Below are positions 1-5,941 of a stretch of 6,242 nt of DNA, piece after piece. A program made the position numbers and the translations under genes. Positions within the stretch are counted from its first letter, which is position 1, and each line of letters begins with the position of its first letter. The notes under the pieces were generated by a model. It made no database searches. It worked only from the letters and a program-made list of their open reading frames with translations, and was not told the DNA's origin. Source of the stretch: Sporomusaceae bacterium (GTDB taxonomy: Bacteria; Bacillota; Negativicutes; DSM-13327); the NCBI GenBank assembly GCA_027492445.1, contig JAPUES010000208.1, positions 1,805 through 8,046 on the forward strand, in the 5' to 3' direction.

Positions 1-959
1 AGCCAGCAATTTACGCTGTGCCCCTTTGCTACCTCTGTCTTTTCTGGATAAGCCAGGGCACAAATATCCATCCCGTAGGAGCAGCGCGGATGAAAAGGAC
101 ACCCTGTTGGCGGTTGGAGTAAATCAGGGGGTTGCCCTGGAATGGCAACTAGCATTTCTTCCTTGGGTAAATCCATACGAGGAACAGATTTTAAAAGCCC
201 CCAAGTATAAGGGTGCTGAGGATTATGAAAAACATCTTCCCCTTTGCCCACTTCAATAATTTTACCTGCGTACATTACCACGACGCGACTGCATAAGGTG
301 GCAATCACCCCTAAGTCGTGAGAAATTAAAATAATAGCCGTCTGAAAATTTTGCTGTAATTCTTTCATCAAATGAAGAATTTGAGCTTGAATGGTCACAT
401 CTAGGGCTGTCGTCGGCTCATCTGCAATTAGTAATTTCGGATTACAAGCAAGCCCCATGGCAATCATTGCCCGTTGCCGCATACCACCGCTAAATTGATG
501 AGGATAATTGTCTGCCCTTTCTTTTGGGGAAGGTATTCCCACTAATTCTAACATCTCTAAGGTTCGCGCCCGTGCTTGTTCGCTATTCATCCCTTTATGC
601 AGCTCTAGCGCTTCTGTGATTTGCCTGCCCACGGTGAGTACTGGGTTAAGTGAAGTCATAGTATCTTGAAAAATCATCGCAATTTCATTACCACGAATTT
701 TTCTCATATCCTCTTCTGATTGCTCTAATAAATCCTTACCTTCAAAAAGGATTTTCCCCTTACCGTATCTGCCAGGCGGAGTGGATACTAGCTTCATGAT
801 AGAATGAGCCGTTACACTTTTGCCGCAGCCTGATTCTCCCACAATTCCAATGGCTTCCCCAGGAAACACCTCAAAGCTAATATTGTCCACTGCTTTCACT
901 TCACCAGCATAAGTGTCAAAGGATACCCCTAAATCTTGTACCTCTAATAAAGGATTCAT
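1..959 (-). CDS. oppD: Oligopeptide/dipeptide ABC transporter ATP-binding protein, OppD/DppD type (C-terminus cut by window edge)
   Basis: This is the cytoplasmic ATPase that powers a peptide importer, pairing with the permeases encoded just upstream. I translated 319 codons from ATG 959; the frame stays open through position 1, so the last few to about 20 residues are outside. Visible motifs are Walker A GESGCGKS (41-48), signature FSGGMRQR (156-163), Walker B LLIADEPTT (176-184, D180/E181) and the H-loop SHD (H214). The tail is an oligo_HPY-type extension with GCPFHPRC and four cysteines, C287, C293, C300 and C318. This CX5CX6CX17C arrangement is like the 4Fe-4S site described in DppD/OppD proteins. 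The start has a strong GGAGGT ribosome site 6 nt upstream, 12 nt after the oppC stop, so the gene is in the same operon. The family call is firm. The substrate (oligopeptide, dipeptide or related) cannot be decided without the binding protein, which is not in the window, so the symbol is by family. Confidence 0.95.
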   Translation of the reverse strand, partial: MNPLLEVQDLGVSFDTYAGEVKAVDNISFEVFPGEAIGIVGESGCGKSVTAHSIMKLVSTPPGRYGKGKILFEGKDLLEQSEEDMRKIRGNEIAMIFQDTMTSLNPVLTVGRQITEALELHKGMNSEQARARTLEMLELVGIPSPKERADNYPHQFSGGMRQRAMIAMGLACNPKLLIADEPTTALDVTIQAQILHLMKELQQNFQTAIILISHDLGVIATLCSRVVVMYAGKIIEVGKGEDVFHNPQHPYTWGLLKSVPRMDLPKEEMLVAIPGQPPDLLQPPTGCPFHPRCSYGMDICALAYPEKTEVAKGHSVNCW

Positions 960-971
960 GTGTCCACCTCC

Positions 972-1883
972 TTAGCGCCGTGCCCGAGGATCAAGGGCAT
1001 CTCGCAAACCATCTCCCAGAAAAATAAAAGCTAACATTGTAATGCTAATGGCCATCGCCGGAAAAAATAACTGAAAAGGATACGAACGCAGGCTCGTCAC
1101 ACCTTCTGAAGATAAAACGCCCCAACTCGCCATCGGAGCCGCCACCCCTAACCCAATAAAACTAAGGAAGGCCTCTGTAAAGATGGCTTCTGGAATAGCA
1201 AGGGTCATGGTGATAATAATAGGTCCCATACAACCAGGGATCAAATGACGAGATAAAATTCGCCAATTGCTCGCCCCCATCGTCCGAGCAGCCAGCACAT
1301 ACTCTTGTTCTTTTAAGCTTAATATTTGTCCACGTACAATCCGGGCCATGCCCAGCCAATAGGCAATACCGAGGGCTATAAAAATATTCATTAGTCCAGG
1401 TTTTAAAAGAACCATGAGCAGTATTACATAGAGTAGTACAGGTATCCCATATAATACATCCACAATATTCATCATAATACGGTCAACCCGCCCGCCGAGC
1501 ATTCCAGCGATACCGCCATAAATGACGCCAATCGTCAGGTTGATGAAACTTGCCACAATGCCAATCGCCAGAGAAATACGTGCACCATAAAGAACGCGAA
1601 TAAATAAATCCCGCCCGAGATTGTCTGTCCCAAACCAATGCTGAGCACTTGGCGCCTGATTCGCCTCCATGAGATTTTGATCCGAATAGGAAAAGGGAGA
1701 TACCCAAGGTCCAACCAGGGCAATAAAGATAATAAAGAGGGCCGTATACAAACCAACCATCGCTAATTTATTTTCTTTTAGGCGTCGCCACGCATCGTCT
1801 TGATAGCTTGTCATAGGGCGAACCAACGTATTTTCACTATCCTTTTTTAGCAAAGGTTTAAATAAATCTTGATTAAGCTCCAT
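972..1883 (-). CDS. oppC: Peptide ABC transporter permease, OppC/DppC type
   Basis: This is an inner-membrane permease subunit (BPD_transp_1 family) that forms the translocation pore with OppB. Numbered from ATG 1883 it has 303 residues, the usual size. An N-terminal cytoplasmic stretch is followed by TM1 (about 40-62). The family hallmark HWFGTDNLGRD is at 82-92, further membrane segments lie at about 100-170, and the EAA coupling loop (EYVLAARTMGASNWRILSRH) is at 194-213. The closing motif LGDGLRDALDPR is at 289-300. A TTG at 1892 would add three residues and overlap the oppB stop, but it lies directly against the AAGGGGG ribosome site with no spacer. ATG 1883 sits 9 nt from that site and is preferred. 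The oppB stop lies only 5 nt before this start, so translation is probably coupled. The nickel or other members of the same superfamily are alternatives, but the sequence looks like a standard peptide transporter. Confidence 0.93.
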   Translation of the reverse strand: MELNQDLFKPLLKKDSENTLVRPMTSYQDDAWRRLKENKLAMVGLYTALFIIFIALVGPWVSPFSYSDQNLMEANQAPSAQHWFGTDNLGRDLFIRVLYGARISLAIGIVASFINLTIGVIYGGIAGMLGGRVDRIMMNIVDVLYGIPVLLYVILLMVLLKPGLMNIFIALGIAYWLGMARIVRGQILSLKEQEYVLAARTMGASNWRILSRHLIPGCMGPIIITMTLAIPEAIFTEAFLSFIGLGVAAPMASWGVLSSEGVTSLRSYPFQLFFPAMAISITMLAFIFLGDGLRDALDPRARR

Positions 1884-1888
1884 TACCC

Positions 1889-2821
1889 TCAACCCCCTTC
1901 TCTTTCCTCTAGTTTTATGCGGGGATCTAACTGAGGATATAAAAGATCCACTAGTAAGTTTAAGCTAATAACCAATAAGCTATAAAAAACCGTAACACCA
2001 AGAATAACCGTATAATCACGATTATAGATACTCGTTACAAAATGCCGCCCAAGGCCCGGGATAGCAAAAATATTTTCAATAATAAAGCTACCTGTTAAAA
2101 TCCCTGCTGCCATAGGTCCAATATAAGTAACTACTGGAATTAGCGCATTTTTTAGAGCATGGCGATAGATAATAAGGAATTGAGACAGTCCTTTCGCCCG
2201 GGCAGTCTTAATATAGTCCTGGGCAAGAACTTCTAGCATACTAGAGCGGGTAAGACGGGTAATAAAGGCTGTAGGATGACCTGCTAATGCCAAGGCTGGT
2301 AAAATCATATATTCAATCCCCCCCCACATAGCTGCGGGGAGCAAAGATAGTTTCAGAGCAAATACATAAATCAGTAAGGTCGCCACAATAAAGCTCGGTA
2401 CCGATACACCTAAGGTTGAAAACAGCATTAAGACATAATCCTGCCACTTATTTTGGCGCAAAGCCGCAAGGGCGCCGGCAGGAATGCCCAGCAAGATAGC
2501 AATGCCAATGCTTGTCATCCCTAATTGAAAGGATACAGGAAAACTCTCATAAATAATATCATTAACGCTACGCCCATCGTATTTAAAAGAAGGGCCAAAA
2601 TCAAAGCGGACTAAATGAGACAGGTAGTCTACATATTGTGTCCCTAAAGAATCATTTAAATGATAATGTGCTTCAATATTTTTAAGTACTGAGGGGGGAA
2701 TCTTCTTTTCCCCACTGAAAGGTCCCCCAGGAATAGCATGCATTAACAGAAATGTAATGGTGATAATCGCTAGCAAAACCACCAAGGAACTGACAATTCG
2801 TTTTAACATATAGCGTAGCAA
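1889..2821 (-). CDS. oppB: Peptide ABC transporter permease, OppB/DppB type, probable TTG start
   Basis: This is the first permease subunit of the peptide importer. From TTG 2821 it is 310 residues and begins MLRYMLKRIVSS, the usual N-terminus of this family. TM1 lies at about 9-31. A long external loop follows with IPGGPFSGEKK and FGPSFKYDGRSVNDII, then TM segments at about 103-122, 130-157 and 172-190. The EAA loop (DYIKTARAKGLSQFLIIYRH) is at 202-221, the last TM segments are at 235-250 and 271-295, and YPQLDPRIK closes the domain. The frame stays open upstream to a GTG at 2884 (331 residues), but those 21 extra codons lie inside a perfect inverted repeat, no ribosome site precedes the GTG, and they have no counterpart in the family as I know it. 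TTG 2821 has AGAAGGG 8 nt upstream. ATG 2809 is a second alternative. A run of eight G (2318-2325, coding strand) is in frame. Confidence 0.92.
   Translation of the reverse strand: MLRYMLKRIVSSLVVLLAIITITFLLMHAIPGGPFSGEKKIPPSVLKNIEAHYHLNDSLGTQYVDYLSHLVRFDFGPSFKYDGRSVNDIIYESFPVSFQLGMTSIGIAILLGIPAGALAALRQNKWQDYVLMLFSTLGVSVPSFIVATLLIYVFALKLSLLPAAMWGGIEYMILPALALAGHPTAFITRLTRSSMLEVLAQDYIKTARAKGLSQFLIIYRHALKNALIPVVTYIGPMAAGILTGSFIIENIFAIPGLGRHFVTSIYNRDYTVILGVTVFYSLLVISLNLLVDLLYPQLDPRIKLEEREGG
1893..1899 (-). promoter_or_regulatory. Ribosome binding site deciding the oppC start
   Basis: AAGGGGG sits at the end of oppB, 9 nt before ATG 1883 and directly against TTG 1892. The spacing favours the ATG. 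Because the site lies inside the last oppB codons, terminating ribosomes could easily restart here. Confidence 0.6.
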
Positions 2822-2829
2822 ATGTAATA

Positions 2830-2836
2830 CCCTTCT
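2830..2836 (-). promoter_or_regulatory. Ribosome binding site deciding the oppB start
   Basis: AGAAGGG on the minus strand lies 8 nt before TTG 2821. It supports the TTG start over the upstream GTG at 2884 or ATG at 2842, neither of which has a purine-rich site at the right distance. Confidence 0.6.
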
Positions 2837-2846
2837 TTCCATAGCA

Positions 2847-2881
2847 GATAAAGAGGTATACTCGATGTATACCTCTTTATC
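2847..2881. repeat. Perfect 15-bp inverted repeat ahead of oppB (candidate operator or leader hairpin)
   Basis: The plus strand reads GATAAAGAGGTATAC (2847-2861), a 5-nt loop TCGAT, then the exact complement GTATACCTCTTTATC (2867-2881). It ends 10 nt before the oppB ribosome site. No U-run follows on either strand, so it is not a standard intrinsic terminator. It could be a repressor operator (long dyad at the promoter/leader) or an mRNA 5' hairpin affecting translation or stability. The structure is seen directly; the role is inference. Confidence 0.8.
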
Positions 2882-3040
2882 CACCAGTTTATCAATCTAG
2901 TTCTAATTATATATTTTCTTAAAGTTCTAGTACTTATGCAGTTACTCGTTAGTAATAGACTTATGTTTTTCTTTCGATAAGTCCTTCATTCAACATCTAA
3001 TTTTGTTTATTCTATAAAACATTATAAAATCCTTCTCAAG

Positions 3041-3982
3041 CTAACCGCCAGAACTAGATGCCGGACTAGCTTCCAGTACAGGCACTTCTACCTTACTTTG
3101 GGTTGTAATAAATACTCCTCCAATGGTTAGCGCCATACCCACGAAATGATAAGTAGAAATGGTCTCACCATAGAATATAACAGCAATCCACAAAGCATTA
3201 ACCGGCATTAAATTAATATAGGCTGATGCCTTCGTTGCTCCAATACGTTGAATTCCCCAATTAAAGAGTAAATATGCCACTACCGTAGCACATACCGATA
3301 AATATAGCATTTCTAGCGCGGTCTGATTGGATAAGCTGAGCACTTTGCTCCATTGGTGTTCCGTAATAATGGAGTAAATAAGGAGCATAACTGCGCCAAT
3401 CATAGTAGAAACTGCTGTCAAAAGACTAGCGCCCATTGTACGGGCCATTCTTTTTACAATCAGAGTATATATTACCCAGCTCGCTACTGCGCCAAATAAA
3501 TAGGTTTCCCCTATTCCAATTGACATATGAGTCAAGATGCTAAGATTTCCTTTGCTAACCACCAAGGAAACCCCCAGCAGTGACAAGATTACCCCCATTA
3601 ATGTGCGCCAATTGCGCGCCTCACCCATGAACAGGCTGGCAATACAAGCCGTAAAAACAGGATTGACTACAATAATAAGCGCCGCACTAATAGCGGTAGT
3701 ATATTGAAGACCTGTGGCAAAAAAATAATTATAAAAAAATACACCCGTTGTTCCTAAAGCCAGTAAGCTTAAAAAATTCTTTTTAATTGGCTGCCATTCT
3801 AATTCTTTGCGCCATGCACACCATAGTAGCATGAGTAGTCCAGCAATCATAAATCGCAGGGCTGATGCAGTTAAGGGTAATAATTCTAATAGCACATGCT
3901 TTGTGGCACCAAAAGCACCGCCCCAAAATAAGGGCATTACTAGCAGTATAATATATATTTTCGTAAGACTCAGTTTTCCCAT
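3041..3982 (-). CDS. EamA/DMT-superfamily transporter, 10 membrane segments
   Basis: This 313-residue inner-membrane protein is of the drug/metabolite transporter superfamily, whose members export amino acids, metabolites or toxic analogues. The typical duplicated architecture is visible. EamA repeat 1 spans about 9-144 and ends NPVFTACIASLFMGE...VILSLLGVSLVV. Repeat 2 spans about 158-295 and ends with MPVNALWIAVIFYGE (259-273) and ALTIGGVFITT. The second half of each repeat carries the conserved Pro...Gly-Glu pattern (P108/G120-E121 and P260/G272-E273). A short polar tail (SPASSSGG) follows. The start is firm: GGAGG lies 8 nt before ATG 3982. The gene lies 79 nt downstream of the MarR-GNAT gene, on the same strand, with a weak terminator-like hairpin between them. 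Its substrate cannot be read from sequence; its position suggests control by, or function with, the MarR-GNAT protein. Confidence 0.92.
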   Translation of the reverse strand: MGKLSLTKIYIILLVMPLFWGGAFGATKHVLLELLPLTASALRFMIAGLLMLLWCAWRKELEWQPIKKNFLSLLALGTTGVFFYNYFFATGLQYTTAISAALIIVVNPVFTACIASLFMGEARNWRTLMGVILSLLGVSLVVSKGNLSILTHMSIGIGETYLFGAVASWVIYTLIVKRMARTMGASLLTAVSTMIGAVMLLIYSIITEHQWSKVLSLSNQTALEMLYLSVCATVVAYLLFNWGIQRIGATKASAYINLMPVNALWIAVIFYGETISTYHFVGMALTIGGVFITTQSKVEVPVLEASPASSSGG

Positions 3983-3998
3983 CTAGATTTCCTCCATT

Positions 3999-4013
3999 AT
4001 GAACGACTTTCAT
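3999..4013. repeat. Small inverted repeat upstream of the EamA gene
   Basis: ATGAA-CGACT-TTCAT forms 5-bp arms around 5 nt, between the hairpin at 4014-4034 and the EamA ribosome site. It might be an operator half-site pair, but a repeat this short can arise by chance in AT-rich DNA. Confidence 0.3.
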
Positions 4014-4034
4014 AAAAAACTTGGCTTGCGCCAA
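4014..4034 (-). terminator. Short GCAA-tetraloop hairpin with U-run, terminator or attenuator
   Basis: On the minus strand, TTGGC-GCAA-GCCAA is followed by G and six T. The stem is only 5 bp (plus a possible wobble pair), but the loop is a stable GNRA type and the T-run is uninterrupted. It lies 27 nt after the MarR-GNAT stop and upstream of the EamA gene, so it could end that transcript fully or only partly, leaving some read-through into the transporter gene. Confidence 0.5.
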
Positions 4035-4061
4035 ACCTTATTTACCTATTATCTATTTCTT

Positions 4062-4928
4062 TTATAAGTCTAGCTTCATACAAACGCTTGACGCAGGACA
4101 AAACCTATGTAACGCTGAGCTTTTCATAAGCTCCTCTGGTATTTGTGAACGCTCTACCTTATAAAACCCCCAACGGGCTGCAAATTTTTCTGCTGTATTG
4201 GTTAACAGGTAGGCTTCCTCTATACCGGCCTGACGTGCTATTTCCAAAGAACGATTCACCAAGGCTGTCGCAATACCATAGTTACGCAATTCGTGATTAA
4301 TTACCATGGACCTTAGCATTACTGCATTTGCCGCAAATTCAAGGCCAATAAGTCCGATAACTTCTCCACTATCCGCAACTAAAAAATTCGATAATTGTTC
4401 TTCTACACCCGCAGTAGTTAAATCATTTTCTGATAATAGTTTCTTGATTACTGAAAAATCCGCCTCTACCGCAGTGCGAATTCTATAGTCTGAACCATTC
4501 ATTTTAACTTTTTTTAGCGCGTTTATTATATAATCTAAACTTTCTAGCACCTGTTCGCATTTTTCTTTGGGTATTAATTGTATAATATCGGCAGTATAAG
4601 CTTCCATACCCCTTTCAATACTTTGAAAACGTTCTTGCCCTTCAGCCGTCAAATTTAGCGTTATCGACCGCCGATCATTAGGGGATATTGCTCGCACTAC
4701 AAGCCCCTGCCTGACAAGGTGATCCACTGACCTACTGACTGTACTTTTATCTACATTCAATAAGCCTGCCAATTCATTCACTGAGATTTGTTTTGCTCTG
4801 CCAATTTCAACAAGGGTATGACATTGCGCTAAGCTAACACTAGAGCAAGAAGCTTCATTGCGTTCAAGAATATCTAAATTTCTTACTAATGTACGTAATA
4901 GTTCTCTAAATTGTTTTGACTGACCCAT
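4062..4928 (-). CDS. MarR-family regulator fused to a GNAT (ArsN2-like) N-acetyltransferase
   Basis: This 288-residue protein has two domains. Residues 1-143 are a MarR winged helix: helix-turn-helix about 47-76 (SVNELAGLLNVDKSTVSRSV at 49-68) and wing NDRRSITLNLT at 84-94. C28 and C36 flank SSVSLAQ before the HTH. Residues 147-288 are a GNAT fold with LRSMVINHELRNYGIATALV at 205-224, where R215xxG218xA220 is the acetyl-CoA loop, and WGFYKV near 253-258. The end, FCPASSVCM with C277 and C283, closely resembles the ArsN2 type of acetyltransferase found in arsenic-resistance loci. A MarR domain joined to a GNAT domain is a known architecture, so the fusion is credible and the frame is continuous. 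Plausibly it binds its own promoter and acetylates a small molecule or senses it. ATG 4928 has a GGGGGGAT site just upstream. The acetyl substrate is unknown. Confidence 0.9.
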   Translation of the reverse strand: MGQSKQFRELLRTLVRNLDILERNEASCSSVSLAQCHTLVEIGRAKQISVNELAGLLNVDKSTVSRSVDHLVRQGLVVRAISPNDRRSITLNLTAEGQERFQSIERGMEAYTADIIQLIPKEKCEQVLESLDYIINALKKVKMNGSDYRIRTAVEADFSVIKKLLSENDLTTAGVEEQLSNFLVADSGEVIGLIGLEFAANAVMLRSMVINHELRNYGIATALVNRSLEIARQAGIEEAYLLTNTAEKFAARWGFYKVERSQIPEELMKSSALHRFCPASSVCMKLDL

Positions 4929-4960
4929 GGTATCCCCCCACTCTTTTTATTTTAAAAAAG

Positions 4961-4971
4961 TGTATCATACA
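4961..4971. promoter_or_regulatory. Palindrome TGTAT-C-ATACA in the MarR-GNAT promoter region
   Basis: This perfect 5+1+5 palindrome overlaps a weak -10 candidate (minus strand TACACT, 4964-4959). Its centre is 16 bp from that of the second palindrome at 4976-4988. It is a candidate operator for autorepression by the MarR domain; the role is inference. Confidence 0.45.
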
Positions 4972-4975
4972 TTAA

Positions 4976-4988
4976 TTGCATTATGCAA
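4976..4988. promoter_or_regulatory. Palindrome TTGCAT-T-ATGCAA, candidate MarR operator
   Basis: This is a perfect 6+1+6 palindrome about 50 bp upstream of the MarR-GNAT start. TTGC...GCAA-type symmetry is common among MarR-family operators. A weak -35-like TTGCAT (4988-4983) lies inside it, 18 bp from the weak -10 candidate TACACT, so a bound regulator would block the promoter. The sequence is seen; the function is inferred. Confidence 0.5.
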
Positions 4989-5007
4989 CCATTATTTTAT
5001 AAATAGT

Positions 5008-5053
5008 AAAACCTCTTGTAAACATTCTTTACTGAACCTTTACAAGAGGTTTT
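5008..5053 (-). terminator. Intrinsic terminator after the crotonase gene
   Basis: A perfect 15-bp inverted repeat (AAAACCTCTTGTAAA, 5008-5022, and its complement 5039-5053) has a 16-nt loop. It starts 5 nt after the crotonase stop. The minus-strand copy ends in TTTT followed by ACTATTT, and the plus-strand copy ends TTTTCTTTGTT, so it may work in both directions. It should isolate the crotonase transcript from the MarR-GNAT gene. Confidence 0.85.
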
Positions 5054-5058
5054 CTTTG

Positions 5059-5838
5059 TTAGCATCCTTTAAAAACAGGTTGTCTCTTCTCTTTAAAAGC
5101 AGCAATACCTTCTTTATAATCCTGGGTTTCCATACATAAGGTTTGTAAGTCAGCCTCACGTTCTAGGGCCATTTCTAAATCCAAATCAAAACTGCGATTT
5201 ACAATTCTTTTGGTTAAACCAAGTGCAATAGGCGCAGCTTCTGCTAGCTTACGAGCCATTTTATAAACTTCTTCTGTTAGCTTGCTATCGTCAGCTATTT
5301 GGTTGACTAAACCTAGGCGTAGTGCCATCACAGCATCAACAGGGTCGGCTGTAAACATTAATTCCTTTGCTTTTTGTAGGCCAACAAGCCTTGGTAGCAG
5401 GAACATACCACTGCAATCGGGGATGAGCCCAACCTTGTTAAAACTTTGAATAAACTTAGCTGTTTGCGCGCAAATCACGATATCACAAGCCAGCGCCAAA
5501 TTAAATCCAGCCCCCGCTGCTACGCCATTTACCATCGCAATTACTGGCTTTTCCATTTTCATAATAGCAGATGCTAATAAACCTACATCGGCAATAAATT
5601 TACGAAAATCACTCGCTTCATTGAGCTCTGATAAATGACTTACGTCACCGCCAGCACAAAAAGCCTTGCCATTACCCGTCAGTACAATACACCTAACCTC
5701 TTTATCATCTTGTAAAGCAGTTAGTATGGCAGTTAGTTCATCCACTAACTCACGATTCATTGCATTCATAGCTTTTGGCCGATTTAATCGGATTGTGGCA
5801 ATACTGTCTGCTATTTCTAGCATTACATTCGGCTCCAT
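5059..5838 (-). CDS. Enoyl-CoA hydratase/isomerase (crotonase) family protein, isomerase-like active site
   Basis: This 259-residue protein, the usual crotonase size, acts on acyl-CoA thioesters in the cytoplasm. The oxyanion-hole segments are AFCAGGD (59-65) and NGVAAGAGFNLALACD (104-119). In the active site GLIPDCSGMFLLPRLVG (137-153), aligned by eye with rat crotonase, the first catalytic Glu (E144) is replaced by F133. The second (E164) appears to be kept as E159, and an Asp (D141) occupies the position that is acidic in PaaG-like isomerases. This favours isomerase over hydratase activity. The frame extends upstream to TTG 5874, but ATG 5838 has GAGGAGG 9 nt before it and gives the normal N-terminus. 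It stands alone between a promoter and a terminator, with no beta-oxidation or phenylacetate genes in view, so the pathway is unknown. Confidence 0.93.
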   Translation of the reverse strand: MEPNVMLEIADSIATIRLNRPKAMNAMNRELVDELTAILTALQDDKEVRCIVLTGNGKAFCAGGDVSHLSELNEASDFRKFIADVGLLASAIMKMEKPVIAMVNGVAAGAGFNLALACDIVICAQTAKFIQSFNKVGLIPDCSGMFLLPRLVGLQKAKELMFTADPVDAVMALRLGLVNQIADDSKLTEEVYKMARKLAEAAPIALGLTKRIVNRSFDLDLEMALEREADLQTLCMETQDYKEGIAAFKEKRQPVFKGC

Positions 5839-5847
5839 GTTATGCTT

Positions 5848-5854
5848 CCTCCTC
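5848..5854 (-). promoter_or_regulatory. Ribosome binding site deciding the crotonase start
   Basis: GAGGAGG on the minus strand lies 9 nt before ATG 5838. The upstream TTG 5874 has no such site, and its 12 extra codons contain this one, so they are almost certainly untranslated leader. Confidence 0.8.
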
Positions 5855-5888
5855 ATTATCGAGTGTTTATACAAAGCTTTTTAGTCCT

Positions 5889-5917
5889 ATTCTACTACCG
5901 CGCGGGCTAGCAATCAA
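5889..5917 (-). promoter_or_regulatory. Sigma-A-like promoter for the crotonase gene
   Basis: On the minus strand TTGATT (5917-5912) is followed after exactly 17 bp by TAGAAT (5894-5889), matching the -35 box at 4/6 and the -10 box at 5/6. Transcription would start near 5882, giving a leader of about 45 nt that includes the GAGGAGG site. The spacer is unusually GC-rich for the region and holds the palindrome CCGCGCGG, a possible regulator site. Confidence 0.65.
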
Positions 5918-5941
5918 CTTTTTTTACGGAATCAGAAAGAT

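Larger units (their letters stand above)
2822..3040 (-). other. Non-coding leader/promoter region between the EamA gene and oppB
   Basis: This 219-bp AT-rich stretch carries no credible gene. Besides the 15-bp dyad it holds a TATAAT (minus strand, 2911-2906) about 25 nt before the dyad and another TATAAT at 3026-3021, neither with a good -35 box 16-18 bp upstream. It also holds a weaker 7-bp inverted repeat GACTTAT...ATAAGTC at 2958-2983. A promoter for the opp operon is likely here because no obvious terminator or tight spacing links oppB to the EamA gene, but I cannot fix its position. Confidence 0.4.

Noticed and set aside
26..259. Plus-strand open frame of 77 codons at the left edge
   Set aside because: It lies wholly antisense to oppD, whose minus-strand frame carries clear motifs through the same bases.
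1162..1756. Three overlapping minus-strand open frames inside oppC
   Set aside because: They are out-of-frame shadows with no family-like sequence.
2318..2325. Run of eight C (G on the coding strand) in oppB, possible phase variation
   Set aside because: It encodes Trp-Gly-Gly in frame with an intact protein, and a single short tract is weak evidence of a switch.
2958..2983. 7-bp inverted repeat as a terminator of the EamA gene
   Set aside because: The stem is AT-rich with a 12-nt loop and no following U-run on the minus strand.
3021..3026. TATAAT just after the EamA stop as an opp promoter
   Set aside because: The sequence 17 bp upstream (GGCGGT) is a poor -35 box, so I did not list it as a promoter.
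3783..4034. 83-codon minus-strand frame over the EamA start
   Set aside because: It overlaps the well-supported EamA start in another frame and has no recognisable motif.
4927..5139. 70-codon plus-strand frame across the MarR promoter and terminator
   Set aside because: It crosses a promoter region and the terminator hairpin and is antisense to the crotonase end; its composition is like translated non-coding DNA.
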